In this document: positions 7,309-16,077 of the stretch, piece by piece | How the letters are laid out: each line of letters begins with the position of its first letter | Position numbering within the stretch: position 1 is the stretch's first letter | Assembly (NCBI GenBank): GCA_964568455.1 | Contig: CAZMPJ010000004.1 | Span: forward strand, 1-64,000 | Direction: 5' to 3' | DNA: 64,000 nt | Origin: CAZMPJ01 sp964568455 | Lineage (GTDB): Bacteria > Margulisbacteria > WOR-1 > O2-12-FULL-45-9 | The notes under the pieces: generated by a model | The model's input: the letters and a program-made list of their open reading frames with translations, nothing else | Database searches by the model: none | What the model was told of the DNA's origin: nothing | Program-made: the position numbers and the translations under genes

Positions 7309-9285
7309 CTAAACATCCAATCGTTTTACATACTTGGCATTTTCTTGAATAAATTCTCGACGAGGCTCAACCTCTGAGCCCATCAGGATTTTAAATATTT
7401 CGTCTGCGTCTTCTACGTCTTCCAGCTCCACCTTTAACAGCGCTCTGGTTTCTGGGTTCATAGTGGTTTCCCACAATTGTTCCGGATTCATTTCGCCCAA
7501 ACCTTTATAGCGTTGAAGATGGGCTCCTTCTCTGCCTATTTTCTTCAAAACTTTCTCCAGTTCTTTTTCGCTGTAAACATATTCTTGGGTTTTTCCTTTT
7601 TTTACTAAATAAAGCGGCGGCTGGGCAATATAAAGATTGCCATTTTCAATCATTCTCCTGGCATAGCGAAAAAAGAAAGTTAAAAGCAAAGTTCTAATAT
7701 GCGCTCCGTCAACGTCGGCGTCAGTCATAATTATAACTTTGTGATAATTAAGTTCTTTTAAAAAATCTTCAATTGATTGCTCGCCCTCTTCTTTTTTGTT
7801 TCCACCTAGTCCAGAAATTACTCCTGGCCCAATAGCAGTAATCATGGTTCGGATTTCTTTTGAGGTTAAAATTTTATCGATTCTGGCTTTTTCTACGTTT
7901 AATATTTTCCCGCGCAAAGGAAGAATAGCCTGGAATCTGCGATCGCGGCCTTGTTTGGCTGATCCCCCCGCACTGTCACCCTCAACCAAATAAAGCTCAC
8001 ACCTTGCTGCGTTTGATTCGGTACAATCGGCCAGCTTTCCTGGAAGCAGAGCAGTATCTAAGGCTGATTTTTTGCGTTCTAGCTCTTGTGCTTTTCTGGC
8101 GGCAGCTCGAACCCGATAAGCCATCAGCGCTCTTCCGATAACCGCTTTTGCCACAGCAGGGTTTTTATCCAGATAAACATTTAAATTATCAATTACAATA
8201 GAATCAACCATACCCTTAACTTCGCTGTTGCCCAATTTAGTTTTGGTTTGTCCTTCAAACTGCGGGTCTGGAATTCGCAAATTTATAACCGCAGTCAACC
8301 CTTCCCTTACGTCATCTCCAGAAAGAGCTTCTTCTTCTTTGGCTAAATTATTTTTCTTGGCATAATTATTAATCGCTTTGGTTAGCGCAGATTTAAACCC
8401 TACTTCGTGGGTGCCGCCCTCTTTGGTCTTAATGCAGTTTACAAAGGAGTAGATGTTTTCGTCATAATAATCTTTGCAGTGCTGCATGGAAATTTCTACA
8501 TAAACATGCTCTTTTTCCGCAGAAAAGAAAATAGGGGGTTTATAAAGGAGTTCTTTTTTCTCGTTTAAATGATCGACAAAAGAAACGATTCCTCCGTCAA
8601 ACTTATAAACTTCTTTTTTCTTGTCTTTATCTTTTTCTCTTTCGTCGATAAATGTGATGCAAACCCCTTTGTTTAAATAAGCCAGCTCTCTTAGGCGGTG
8701 GGCAATGGTTTTGTGGTCAAAAACTGTTTCTGTAAAAATCTCTTTGTCCGGATTAAATCGAATAACCGTGCCGTCGGATTTTTCTTTGGTTGCTTTACTA
8801 ATTTTTTCTTTTTTCGGTCTTCCACGATCATAATGTTGGAAATAGGTTTGCCCTTCCCGGGTAATTTCTGCTTCCATCCATTCGGATAAAGCGTTTACAC
8901 AAGATACCCCTACTCCGTGAAGTCCGCCTGATACTTTATAAACTGAATCGCCAAACTTTCCTCCAGCATGCAGCGTGGTTAAGACTACTTCAACGGCTGG
9001 TCGTTTAGTTTCTTTGTGAATATCAAAAGGAATACCTCGGCCATTATCTTCTACTGCTACACAATTGCTTTTATCAATGGTTACGGTAATGTGACTGCAA
9101 TGCCCAGCCAGCGCTTCGTCAATTGAGTTGTCAACTACTTCATAAATTAAATGGTGCAATCCTGATTTGCCGGTTGAGCCAATATACATGGCTGGTCGTT
9201 TTCTAACCGCTTCGATCCCGCCTAAGATTTTAATTTTTGACGCGTCATAACCAACTGTTTTTTGTTCTTTTTTCTTTGCCGTCAT
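7309..9285 (-). CDS. gyrB: DNA gyrase subunit B
   Basis: ATPase subunit of gyrase. The 658-residue protein has the GHKL nucleotide site (EVVDNSIDEALAGH, DNGRGIP, GGKFGDSVYKVSGGLHGVG), the transducer domain, and the TOPRIM region with LYLVEGDSAGGSAKQ, PLRGKILNVEKA and the metal-binding TDADVDGAHIRTLLLTF. The end PRREFIQENAKYVKRLDV is the typical GyrB terminus, without the extra domain of enteric GyrB. AGGAGG precedes the start, which overlaps the stop of the DciA-like gene. Confidence 0.97.
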   Translation of the reverse strand: MTAKKKEQKTVGYDASKIKILGGIEAVRKRPAMYIGSTGKSGLHHLIYEVVDNSIDEALAGHCSHITVTIDKSNCVAVEDNGRGIPFDIHKETKRPAVEVVLTTLHAGGKFGDSVYKVSGGLHGVGVSCVNALSEWMEAEITREGQTYFQHYDRGRPKKEKISKATKEKSDGTVIRFNPDKEIFTETVFDHKTIAHRLRELAYLNKGVCITFIDEREKDKDKKKEVYKFDGGIVSFVDHLNEKKELLYKPPIFFSAEKEHVYVEISMQHCKDYYDENIYSFVNCIKTKEGGTHEVGFKSALTKAINNYAKKNNLAKEEEALSGDDVREGLTAVINLRIPDPQFEGQTKTKLGNSEVKGMVDSIVIDNLNVYLDKNPAVAKAVIGRALMAYRVRAAARKAQELERKKSALDTALLPGKLADCTESNAARCELYLVEGDSAGGSAKQGRDRRFQAILPLRGKILNVEKARIDKILTSKEIRTMITAIGPGVISGLGGNKKEEGEQSIEDFLKELNYHKVIIMTDADVDGAHIRTLLLTFFFRYARRMIENGNLYIAQPPLYLVKKGKTQEYVYSEKELEKVLKKIGREGAHLQRYKGLGEMNPEQLWETTMNPETRALLKVELEDVEDADEIFKILMGSEVEPRREFIQENAKYVKRLDV

Positions 9286-9581
9286 TAAACTCCTCCTAAT
9301 CTACCTTTCGCAGTAAACCTAATATCTCTAATTACCTCTTCGCCAGCCACTAGATTAAATTTTTCAACAATCGGCCCTTTTAAAAACGAAAGCTCTTGTG
9401 CCCAGGCTGAGGAAGAAGTATAAACATAAAGAACGCCAGCGCGTATCTTAACTGCCTCCGTGTGCTTTTTTACCCGCTCATCTACCACTTCGTCCCAAAT
9501 AGTAAGCAAGTTACAAAGCTTAAGTGTTTTACCAACCCCGGTATTTAGGGAACCTAAAATATCAGCTAACCGATGAGACAT
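9285..9581 (-). CDS. dciA: DciA-like protein (DUF721)
   Basis: DUF721/DciA proteins load or assist the replicative helicase DnaB in most bacteria that lack DnaC or DnaI. The 98-residue product fits the family: an N-terminal ADILGSLNTGVG helix, LLTIWDEVVDERVKKHTEAVKIRAGVLYV and the signature SSAWAQELSFLKGPIVEKFN. It is short and consists only of the DUF721 core. Its start overlaps the dnaN stop and its stop overlaps the gyrB start by one base, an arrangement that suits a replication role. Confidence 0.85.
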   Translation of the reverse strand: MSHRLADILGSLNTGVGKTLKLCNLLTIWDEVVDERVKKHTEAVKIRAGVLYVYTSSSAWAQELSFLKGPIVEKFNLVAGEEVIRDIRFTAKGRLGGV

Positions 9582-10711
9582 TAACCAGCTTCCTGAGTGC
9601 GGATTGGCATTACAATATAGAGAAAGTCTTCGTTTTCTTCTTCTTTAAGCACTCCCGGACCAAGCACTTCGCTAAATTCCATTTCCACGCTTTCTGTTTC
9701 AACTGTTTTTAAAACATCGGTAATCAATCTAACATTAAAAGCAATTTGTAATTTTTCTCCCCCGCTAATATCTGCTTCTACTACCTCATCAATAGTTCCA
9801 ACGTCTGGTGTGTGTGCGGAAAGGTGTAGTTTTTTGTTTTTTATCTCAACCCTTACCACATTGGCAGAACCCGCGGCAATAACCGCTGCTCTTTCCGCTG
9901 ATTCTAATAATGTTTTTGTTTTGGCTTTTACTTTAATTGGGTTTTTCTTGGGGATTACTTGTTTATAATCTGGAAATTGTCCTTGGATTAATCTTGAAAC
10001 TAAATACACGTCTGCACATTTAAAAGCAATTTGATCATTTGAAACTGTAACTTTAACTTCTTCTCCATCAGACTGTTCTAATATTCTTAATAGTTCTTGT
10101 AATGCTTTGGCAGGAACAATAGCGCTTATTTTTATATCTTTTTCCAGTTTAATTTTAGCTGATTTTTTAGCTAACCGATAACCATCAGTGGCAACCATTC
10201 TCATATTGCCACCATCACTGCCCTTACCAATTTCAAGCAGGACGCCGGTTAAAATATATTTATCTTCACTACTAGAAACAGAAAAAATAGTCTTTTCAAT
10301 CATTGAGGCAAATACTTCTGCGTTTATATTAAAGCTTTTACCCTCTTTTATTTTAGGTAATACTGGAAATTCGTCAGATGGAAGAGTGTGTACGTTAAAA
10401 TTTGACTGATTATAAGAAATTCGTATAGTCCCTTTTTCGTTAAGTTTAAAACCGATCTGCGTATTAGGTAGTTTTGATACAATCCCTGCTAATGTTTTCG
10501 CTGGGAGTAAAATTGACCCTCCCTTTGAAACTTTAGCCCCAATTGAAAGCTGCAACGCCATTTCTAAATTATTGGCTGACAATCTTATTCCATTTTTTTC
10601 AACATCAACTAATATGTTTCCAATTATTGGCAGCGTACTTCTGGTAGTAACAATTCTTTCTACCAAAGAAACGCTATCTTGTAACTCTTTTTTATCGCAA
10701 ATAAATTCCAT
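9581..10711 (-). CDS. dnaN: DNA polymerase III sliding clamp (beta subunit)
   Basis: The beta clamp encircles DNA and tethers the polymerase. The 376-residue protein has three repeated clamp domains, starting MEFICDKKELQDSVSLVERIVTTRSTLPIIGN and containing FKLNEKGTIRISYNQSNFNVHTLPSDEFPVLP, ATDGYRLAKK near residue 170 and the family C-terminus, ending YIVMPIRTQEAG rather than the common MPMRI/L form. AAGGAG lies nine bases upstream of the ATG. It lies downstream of dnaA in the canonical order dnaA-dnaN-(dciA)-gyrB-gyrA. Confidence 0.97.
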   Translation of the reverse strand: MEFICDKKELQDSVSLVERIVTTRSTLPIIGNILVDVEKNGIRLSANNLEMALQLSIGAKVSKGGSILLPAKTLAGIVSKLPNTQIGFKLNEKGTIRISYNQSNFNVHTLPSDEFPVLPKIKEGKSFNINAEVFASMIEKTIFSVSSSEDKYILTGVLLEIGKGSDGGNMRMVATDGYRLAKKSAKIKLEKDIKISAIVPAKALQELLRILEQSDGEEVKVTVSNDQIAFKCADVYLVSRLIQGQFPDYKQVIPKKNPIKVKAKTKTLLESAERAAVIAAGSANVVRVEIKNKKLHLSAHTPDVGTIDEVVEADISGGEKLQIAFNVRLITDVLKTVETESVEMEFSEVLGPGVLKEEENEDFLYIVMPIRTQEAG

Positions 10712-10908
10712 AGCGGTCTCCTTTCCGGGTTATCCACTTTTCCAGTGTCCTTACTATTATAATATATATAAACTAGTAATAGTAGAGGGCTGTTGATTTG
10801 TTGATAAGTCTATTTTTAATGGTTCTAAGTATGAAAACGAAATTTTTCTTTCCACAAGGGGCCTGTGAATAGTGTGAATAAGTTTTTTCCACAGCTTTTG
10901 TCCACAAC
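10712..10908. other. dnaA-dnaN intergenic region with degenerate DnaA boxes
   Basis: The 197-base gap is A+T rich. It contains TTATCCACT at 10730-10738, TGTGAATAG at 10864-10872, TGTGAATAA at 10873-10881 and several TCCACA words near 10850-10905, plus a leftward TATAAT (10756-10761) that probably serves dnaN. Together with the cluster on the other side of dnaA this suggests a bipartite origin or DnaA autoregulation. Box quality is lower than upstream of dnaA. Confidence 0.5.
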
Positions 10909-12276
10909 TCATAGTGTATAACTTTTTACTTTTTGAGTGATATTTCTAATTGCTTCTTGGACTTCTTTGTTTGATTTTTGGACAGTCTTAATTTTTTCCA
11001 CCGCGTGTAAAACCGTAGTATGATCTCTTCCCCCAAACTCTTCGCCAATTTTTGGGAAGGAAGAATTGGTGATTTTTCTAGCCAAAAACATGGCCACCTG
11101 CCTAGCAAGGGCAATTTCTTTGGTTCGGATTTTAGCTGATATGTCGTCAATTTCAATGCCATAATAGTTGGCAGTAGCTTTTTTGATTGATTCAATGCTA
11201 AGTGATTTTTGCGAAACAGCCTTTTTAGCTTGTAAGATATCCTTTAAAACATGATCTACTAAATTAAAATTGATTTCGGCAGAAGTAAGCGAAGCAAAGG
11301 CAACCACCCGAATTAATGCGCCTTCAAGCTCGCGGATGTTTGATGCGATTTTTTCTGCGATATAGGAAAGAATTTCATTAGAAACAGTTAAAGCGCTTAG
11401 CTCCGCCTTCTTTTGTAAAATTGCTACCCTGGTTTCAAAATCAGGCGCTTGGATGTCAGCGGTCAAACCCCATTCAAATCTGGAGCGCAACCGTTCTTCA
11501 AGCGTGGGAATTTCTTTTGGCGGCCGGTCAGAGCTTATGACGATTTGTTTTCCTGCCTCGTAAAGAGTATTAAAGGTATGGAAAAATTCTTCCTGAGTTC
11601 TTTCTTTCCCAGCTAAAAATTGAATGTCGTCCACCATTAAGAGATCAATATTGCGGTATTTGTTTTTAAATTTTAAAGTGTGATCGTCGCGAATAGAATT
11701 AATTAATTCATTAGTAAAAACTTCTGTGGTAATGTAAAGGATTTTGGTTCTGGGTTTTGAATTTAAAACATGATGGCCAATGGCTTGCATTAAATGGGTT
11801 TTACCTAGCCCCACCCCGCCATATAAGAACAAAGGATTATAAGCCTTAGCCGGGGCCTCGGCCACAGCCAAAGAGGCGGCATGAGCAAAGCGGTTGCCCT
11901 GGCCAACAACAAAAGTATTAAATACATAGCGTGGATTTAAAAAGGAAACCCCAGAAGCAGACCGCATGGGAAAGTGCACCTTCTCTTCAGGTTGGGCGGG
12001 AGTTTCCAAGGGTGGAGTAACAAACATATTTTTAGGACCGACAACAAACTTAATTGATTTTATTTCCGGAGAACGGCTTTTAAGCTCCTGTTCTAAGAGT
12101 GTAATGCAGTGTTTTGAAAGCCAGTCTTTTAAAAGGTTGTGAGGAACAGCAATTTCAAAGTTGCCCTGGCTTAAGCCCAAAGGTTTTGTGGACGTAACTA
12201 GCGTCTCGTAAATAGGTCGGTTAAAACTATTTTCTAAGGCCGGAAGCGCGTCATTCCAAATTTTATTAATATCCAT
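10909..12276 (-). CDS. dnaA: chromosomal replication initiator DnaA
   Basis: DnaA binds origin boxes, oligomerises with ATP and melts the origin. The 455-residue protein has domain I (KIWNDALPALENSF), an AAA+ core with Walker A GGVGLGKTHLMQAIG near residue 155 and Walker B LLMVDDIQFLAGKERTQEEFFHTFN, and the C-terminal box-binding helix FGGRDHTTVLHAVEKI. It is full length. A 16-base palindrome and a perfect DnaA box lie within 45 bases upstream, so autoregulation is likely. Confidence 0.98.
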   Translation of the reverse strand: MDINKIWNDALPALENSFNRPIYETLVTSTKPLGLSQGNFEIAVPHNLLKDWLSKHCITLLEQELKSRSPEIKSIKFVVGPKNMFVTPPLETPAQPEEKVHFPMRSASGVSFLNPRYVFNTFVVGQGNRFAHAASLAVAEAPAKAYNPLFLYGGVGLGKTHLMQAIGHHVLNSKPRTKILYITTEVFTNELINSIRDDHTLKFKNKYRNIDLLMVDDIQFLAGKERTQEEFFHTFNTLYEAGKQIVISSDRPPKEIPTLEERLRSRFEWGLTADIQAPDFETRVAILQKKAELSALTVSNEILSYIAEKIASNIRELEGALIRVVAFASLTSAEINFNLVDHVLKDILQAKKAVSQKSLSIESIKKATANYYGIEIDDISAKIRTKEIALARQVAMFLARKITNSSFPKIGEEFGGRDHTTVLHAVEKIKTVQKSNKEVQEAIRNITQKVKSYTL

Positions 12277-12480
12277 TTTTTAGTTGCCCAAGTTATCCAC
12301 AAGGCGGGTTGTTAACAACCCCAAATCCTTTATTTGCTATAATAAACCTAAAAATATCGCCTAAGTACCGCTAAAAATTAAACTTATTCACAGGATATCC
12401 ACATAGCAAAATAATTGTGGATAATGTGTACTCTAAATAAGTTTAAATATTATAACAGGTTGTGGATGGAATGCAAGCTT
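12277..12480. other. oriC: probable replication origin (oriC) with DnaA boxes
   Basis: This gap between dnaA and rpmH holds a perfect TTATCCACA at 12293-12301, TTATTCACA at 12384-12392, ATATCCACA at 12395-12403, TGTGGATAA (perfect, reverse) at 12416-12424 and TGTGGATGG at 12461-12469, separated by A+T-rich DNA suitable for unwinding. The dnaA neighbourhood and nearby parS sites support the origin call. A cumulative GC-skew switch here would confirm it. Confidence 0.75.
12306..12321. promoter_or_regulatory. 16-bp perfect palindrome upstream of dnaA
   Basis: GGGTTGTTAACAACCC is a perfect inverted repeat about 30 bases upstream of the dnaA ATG and four bases from a DnaA box. It could be an operator for a dimeric repressor or form a hairpin in the dnaA leader. 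No T-run follows, so it is not a terminator. Confidence 0.5.
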
Positions 12481-12486
12481 TTTTGG

Positions 12487-12602
12487 TATATCAGAAGATC
12501 AGGATGTCGGTTGGCAGAATATCAGTAAATCAGATTATCAGATTTTTCCTGATCCTGATATTCTGATCTTCCTCCTACTGATTTTCTGATTCTCTGATAT
12601 GC
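12487..12602. repeat. ATCAG/CTGAT mini-repeat array in inverted arms (copy A)
   Basis: The left arm (12487-12541) carries the word ATCAG about five times at 8-13 base spacing; the right arm (about 12547-12600) carries its complement CTGAT about seven times. Together they form an imperfect long hairpin between the origin and the rpmH promoter. The same word family recurs at 43461-43642 and inside a gene at 45089-45148. Confidence 0.7.
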
Positions 12603-12612
12603 TCTAAAGCAG

Positions 12613-12641
12613 TTGACACATCACTTTCCAGACGATATAAT
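12613..12641 (+). promoter_or_regulatory. sigma-70-type promoter of the rpmH operon
   Basis: Perfect TTGACA (12613-12618), 17-base spacer and perfect TATAAT (12636-12641), 24 bases before the rpmH start. It is the strongest housekeeping promoter visible in the window. Confidence 0.85.
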
Positions 12642-12665
12642 ATTATACTCGAAAGGAACACAATT

Positions 12666-12803
12666 ATGGTTAAAAGAACATTTCAGCCCCATAAAAAACG
12701 AAGAAAAAAGAAGCACGGTTTCCGCAAGAGAAATAAAACCAAAGGCGGAAGAAGAGTGCTGAGTAAAAGACGAAAAAAAGGACGTAAAAGGCTTGCTGCC
12801 TAA
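12666..12803 (+). CDS. rpmH: 50S ribosomal protein L34
   Basis: L34 is a small, very basic protein of the large ribosomal subunit. The 45-residue product reads MVKRTFQPHKKRRKKKHGF, then RKRNKTKGGRRVLSKRRKKG and RKRLAA, the full family pattern. AAAGG lies upstream of the ATG. Its last codons overlap the TTG start of rnpA, the usual rpmH-rnpA pairing. Confidence 0.97.
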   Translation: MVKRTFQPHKKRRKKKHGFRKRNKTKGGRRVLSKRRKKGRKRLAA

Positions 12804-13128
12804 GAAAGAGCGTCTGCGAAAAACACGTGATATCAAGCAAGCTCTAAACGCGAGACAATATTTTTACAGAAGCGCCCTACTCCATTTTTGTGCACGTGAT
12901 AATAACTTAGAAAATTCTAGGCTAACAGTGGTAGTTACAAAAAACCTAGGCGCCGCTGTTAAGCGAAACAGAATTAGGCGTCAATTTATTGAAGCCTATA
13001 AAAAGATTAAGCCTAAAATAGCACAAAGTATTGATATGGTGCTGTTTCCACATAACGCTGCCGTGGATAAGAAACAGGACGAAATTAGTGCTTCATTGCT
13101 AAAAGGACTGAATAAATGCGGATTATAA
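12793..13128 (+). CDS. rnpA: ribonuclease P protein component
   Basis: RnpA assists the catalytic RNA of RNase P in tRNA 5' processing. The 111-residue protein starts with TTG inside the rpmH stop region and reads LPKKERLRKTRDIKQALN. It carries the RNA-binding signature as VKRNRIRRQFIEAYKKIK near residue 56 (family form RNxxKRxxRE, here diverged at the end). AAAAGG inside rpmH is the likely ribosome site. It overlaps yidD downstream by 13 bases. Confidence 0.93.
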   Translation: MLPKKERLRKTRDIKQALNARQYFYRSALLHFCARDNNLENSRLTVVVTKNLGAAVKRNRIRRQFIEAYKKIKPKIAQSIDMVLFPHNAAVDKKQDEISASLLKGLNKCGL

Positions 13129-13319
13129 TCAAATATTTACTGTTATTATACCAAAAATTGAGCATTTGGCCTTCAAGATGTCGCTATTCCCCTAGTTGTT
13201 CACATTATGCCAGTGACGCAGTGGATAAGTACGGAGTGTTTAAGGGTGGATTTTTGGCTTTAAAACGCCTAATTCGATGCAATCAATGGTTTGAGGGTGG
13301 ATACGATCCAGTACCATAA
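13116..13319 (+). CDS. yidD: membrane protein insertion efficiency factor YidD
   Basis: YidD is a small amphipathic membrane-associated protein encoded between rnpA and yidC. The 67-residue product has the family core YQKLSIWPSRCRYSPSCSHYA, with conserved cysteines, followed by GGFLALKRLIRCNQWFEGGYDPVP. It overlaps rnpA, indicating coupling. Confidence 0.94.
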   Translation: MRIIIKYLLLLYQKLSIWPSRCRYSPSCSHYASDAVDKYGVFKGGFLALKRLIRCNQWFEGGYDPVP

Positions 13320-13341
13320 TGTTTCATCCACCTTCGCAAAA

Positions 13342-13357
13342 TGTTTCACGTGAAACA
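13342..13357. promoter_or_regulatory. parS centromere site 1
   Basis: TGTTTCACGTGAAACA is a perfect match to the bacterial parS consensus bound by ParB/Spo0J. It is the core of a 28-base perfect palindrome spanning 13336-13363, lying between yidD and yidC about 1 kb from the origin. A GTGAAACA half-site follows near 13378. Confidence 0.9.
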
Positions 13358-13406
13358 TTTTGCTGCGGCGGACAAGCGTGAAACATTCTAATTAAAGGAG
13401 GATGAG

Positions 13407-14060
13407 ATGAATTTTTTGTCAAAGATAATGCTAGAGGTGTTGCAATTTTTTTATGCTATAGGAGGCCATAACTATGGCTTAGCCATTATATGGTTAACTG
13501 TCGCGGTAAACCTGGCTCTCTACCCCCTTACCCTTTCATCTACCAAGCAAATGTCGGCAATGCAAAAGATCCAGCCCAAGATGAAGAAGCTGCAAGAAAA
13601 ATATAAAGATGATCCGAAAACTATGCAAAAAGAAACCATGGATATGTATAAGTCCGAAGGAGTTAATCCTCTTGGTGGCTGTTTGCCGGTCCTTTTAAAA
13701 ATTCCGTTTTTTATAGGCTTATTTTGGGCGTTAAATAGCTCAGAATTCGCAGCCCTTGTTGCTGCTGCTGGAGAAAATACAGGCTTCTTGTGGATTGCTA
13801 ATATCACCAAACCAGACCCACTAAAGATAATGCCGGTATTGATTGGGCTTTCTACCTGGGCCATGCAAAAATCTTTACCTAGCGCAGGCGAGCAAGCCAA
13901 GATGATGACTTGGTTAATGCCAGGGTTTATTATGTTCATAAGCTTTAACTTCCCAGCTGGTGTGCAAATTTACTGGATAGTGTCAAACGCGGTTGCTGCA
14001 ATACAACAATTTTATATTATGCGTGGTATGCCAAAAGCAACCAAAGCAGATAATTTATAG
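13407..14060 (+). CDS. yidC: membrane protein insertase YidC
   Basis: YidC inserts and folds inner-membrane proteins. This 217-residue form is the short Gram-positive-like type lacking the large periplasmic domain of proteobacterial YidC. Transmembrane segments are visible near residues 22-40 (YGLAIIWLTVAVNLALYPLT), 90-108 (CLPVLLKIPFFIGLFWAL), 150-160 and 175-200 (WLMPGFIMFISFNFPAGVQIYWIVSN). The basic cytoplasmic hairpin KIQPKMKKLQEKYKDDP is conserved. AAAGGAGG lies upstream of the ATG. Confidence 0.94.
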   Translation: MNFLSKIMLEVLQFFYAIGGHNYGLAIIWLTVAVNLALYPLTLSSTKQMSAMQKIQPKMKKLQEKYKDDPKTMQKETMDMYKSEGVNPLGGCLPVLLKIPFFIGLFWALNSSEFAALVAAAGENTGFLWIANITKPDPLKIMPVLIGLSTWAMQKSLPSAGEQAKMMTWLMPGFIMFISFNFPAGVQIYWIVSNAVAAIQQFYIMRGMPKATKADNL

Positions 14061-14072
14061 GAGGAAATATCG

Positions 14073-14690
14073 ATGAAAAAGGCTGTTATAAAAGGAAAAA
14101 ACGTGGATGAGGCTGTGGAGGCTGCGCTTCAGGTAGTGGGTGGGAAAAAGGAAGATGTCAAGGTGGTGGTTTTGTCAGAGGGAAAGGGCGGCGTGCTAGG
14201 AATCGGAGGAACAGAAGCAGAGGTAGAAGTTGTACTTAAGGAAGGTAAGCTGGAAGACACAAAGCAAATCCTGCAAGAGATCTTGGACAAGATGCAGTTT
14301 ATGGCCATGGTTGAAGGAGAAGAGGATGGCGACCGGATTGAGTTAGCGGTAAAAGGAGAAGACTTAGGCCGGATTATTGGAAAAGAGGGCGCAACCCTAA
14401 GATCACTAGAAGTGTTGGTTGGCGGCATAGCTAGTCGTTTATATGGCGAACGGGTAAGAGTAGGGGTTGATGCTGGTGAATATAAGCAGAAAAGAAAAGA
14501 GGCTTTAGAAAGATTAGCCAAGGACGTGGCAGATGAAGTGGCTGATACTGGCCGAGAAAAGACCATGCCGCATCTTGATGCCCGGGACCGTAGAACCGTA
14601 CACATGTTCTTAAAAGAAAACTCCAAAGTAGAAACCTACAGCGAGGGCGAAGGTCGGGAAAGAAGCCTAACCATAAAGCCCAAGGAGTAA
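14073..14690 (+). CDS. jag: RNA-binding protein KhpB/Jag
   Basis: The KhpB/Jag family binds RNA and influences cell division and envelope functions. The 205-residue protein has a Jag-N domain (1-50, KKAVIKGKNVDEAVEAALQ), a KH-like domain near 80-145 with the loop GRIIGKEGATLRSLEVL, and an R3H domain (MPHLDARDRRTVHMFLKEN, 165-200). AGGAGG precedes the ATG. It lies between yidC and mnmE as in many bacteria. Confidence 0.93.
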   Translation: MKKAVIKGKNVDEAVEAALQVVGGKKEDVKVVVLSEGKGGVLGIGGTEAEVEVVLKEGKLEDTKQILQEILDKMQFMAMVEGEEDGDRIELAVKGEDLGRIIGKEGATLRSLEVLVGGIASRLYGERVRVGVDAGEYKQKRKEALERLAKDVADEVADTGREKTMPHLDARDRRTVHMFLKENSKVETYSEGEGRERSLTIKPKE

Positions 14691-16070
14691 ATGTTTCACG
14701 TGAAACATTGTTTGGATGATACCATTGCGGCTATTGCTACGCCTTTGGGAGTAGGTGGCGTGGGTGTAGTCAGAATATCCGGGGATCAGAGCATCAGAAT
14801 ATTAGAGGAAATTATTCAAGACTTTCCCAAAAAAATTGAGCCACGCAAGATTTATCATAGCTGGATTTTCAAAAACAAAACCCCAATTGATGAAGTAATT
14901 TATTATTATATGAAAGCGCCCAGCAGCTACACCGGAGAAGATGTGGTTGAAATAAATTGCCACGGCGGCTTGCCAATTTTACAAACCATTTTAGAAATGA
15001 TTATTAAAGCCGGTGCGCGTCAAGCAGAAAAAGGAGAGTTTACTAAGCGAGCCTTTATTAATGAAAAAATGGACCTGGCCCAGGCTGAATCAGTAACAGA
15101 ATTGGTTTGTGCCCCAACCCAAAAAGGGGCGGGGTATGCGCTGCAGCAACTACAAGGCGGCTTGTCTAAAATTACCGATAAGATAAGGAAAAATTTGATG
15201 TCAAGTCTGGCAAAAATTGAAGCAAATATTGATTTTCCAGATGACGTAGAAGAGCTGAATTATCGGCAATTAATAAAAAGTTTTAAGCAAGAAATAAAGC
15301 AAATTAAAAAACTAATTAGCACTGAAAAAGCAGGCAAAATTTATCGCGACGGATTAGCCACGGTTATTATTGGCAAGCCTAATGTTGGCAAATCAAGTTT
15401 GTTAAATGCGTTGATTGGAGAAGAGCGCGCCATTGTTACTCATCTACCTGGAACCACCCGAGACAGTATAGAAGAAATGTTTAGCTTAAAAGGAATTCCC
15501 TTGCGAGTAGTTGATACAGCAGGGATTAGAAAGCCCAGCGATCGGGCCGAAGAGGCTGGGATTGGCCGGACTGAAAAACAAGCAGAATCAGCAGACCTAA
15601 TAATTATGGTAATAGACTCTTCACAAAGGCTAGACAAATGGGATAGAATGGTATTGTCAAAAGGCAAAGGAAAACAAGGAGTTGTGGTTTTGAATAAATC
15701 AGATCTTAAAACAAAGATTTCGGAGAGAGAACTGAAATCTATGGTTAATGGGTTTAAAATTTATAAAACCACTGCCATAACTGGTCAGGGAGTGCATGAG
15801 CTAATAGATGGGGTATACAGCCATATAAAAGGCTTAAACAATATTGGTAGCGATACCTCAATCGCGATTAATGCGCGCCACAAAGGCTGCCTGGCCCGCG
15901 CTAAAGACGCCCTAGAAAAAGCAGTTCAGAGCTGCCAAAGCAAGGCCCCAGCTGATTGTGTTACTATTGATTTAAAGGAGTCGGTGATTGCCCTAGGAGA
16001 GGTTTCGGGAGAGTTGGTATCTGAAGAAGTGATTAATGATATTTTTAGCAGGTTCTGTGTAGGCAAGTAA
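14691..16070 (+). CDS. mnmE: tRNA modification GTPase MnmE
   Basis: MnmE with MnmG installs the carboxymethylaminomethyl group on wobble uridines of tRNAs. The 459-residue protein has the N-terminal folate-binding domain (TIAAIATPLGVGGVGVVRISG), G1 GKPNVGKSSLLNALIG near 225, G2/G3 GTTRDSIEE and VDTAGIRKPSDRAEEAGI, G4 NKSD, and the C-terminal cysteine in FCVGK. The start codons ATGTTTCACGTGAAACA encode MFHVKH and are themselves a parS site, so sequence there is doubly constrained. Confidence 0.96.
   Translation: MFHVKHCLDDTIAAIATPLGVGGVGVVRISGDQSIRILEEIIQDFPKKIEPRKIYHSWIFKNKTPIDEVIYYYMKAPSSYTGEDVVEINCHGGLPILQTILEMIIKAGARQAEKGEFTKRAFINEKMDLAQAESVTELVCAPTQKGAGYALQQLQGGLSKITDKIRKNLMSSLAKIEANIDFPDDVEELNYRQLIKSFKQEIKQIKKLISTEKAGKIYRDGLATVIIGKPNVGKSSLLNALIGEERAIVTHLPGTTRDSIEEMFSLKGIPLRVVDTAGIRKPSDRAEEAGIGRTEKQAESADLIIMVIDSSQRLDKWDRMVLSKGKGKQGVVVLNKSDLKTKISERELKSMVNGFKIYKTTAITGQGVHELIDGVYSHIKGLNNIGSDTSIAINARHKGCLARAKDALEKAVQSCQSKAPADCVTIDLKESVIALGEVSGELVSEEVINDIFSRFCVGK
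14692..14707. promoter_or_regulatory. parS site 2, inside the mnmE start
   Basis: A second perfect TGTTTCACGTGAAACA begins one base into the mnmE ATG, 1,350 bases from the first copy. ParB loading here would cover the mnmE start codon. The encoded MFHVKH is a well-known consequence of parS overlapping gene starts in several bacteria. Confidence 0.9.
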
Positions 16071-16077
16071 AAGAGCC

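Noticed and set aside
12354..12381. CGATAT with TTAATTTT 14 bases upstream, towards dnaA
   Set aside because: The -35 is weak, it lies within the origin box cluster far from the dnaA start, and dnaA is not expected in the regulon.
14129..14626. Ser/Pro-rich 165-residue minus-strand frame
   Set aside because: It lies wholly opposite jag, which has good domains and a ribosome site.
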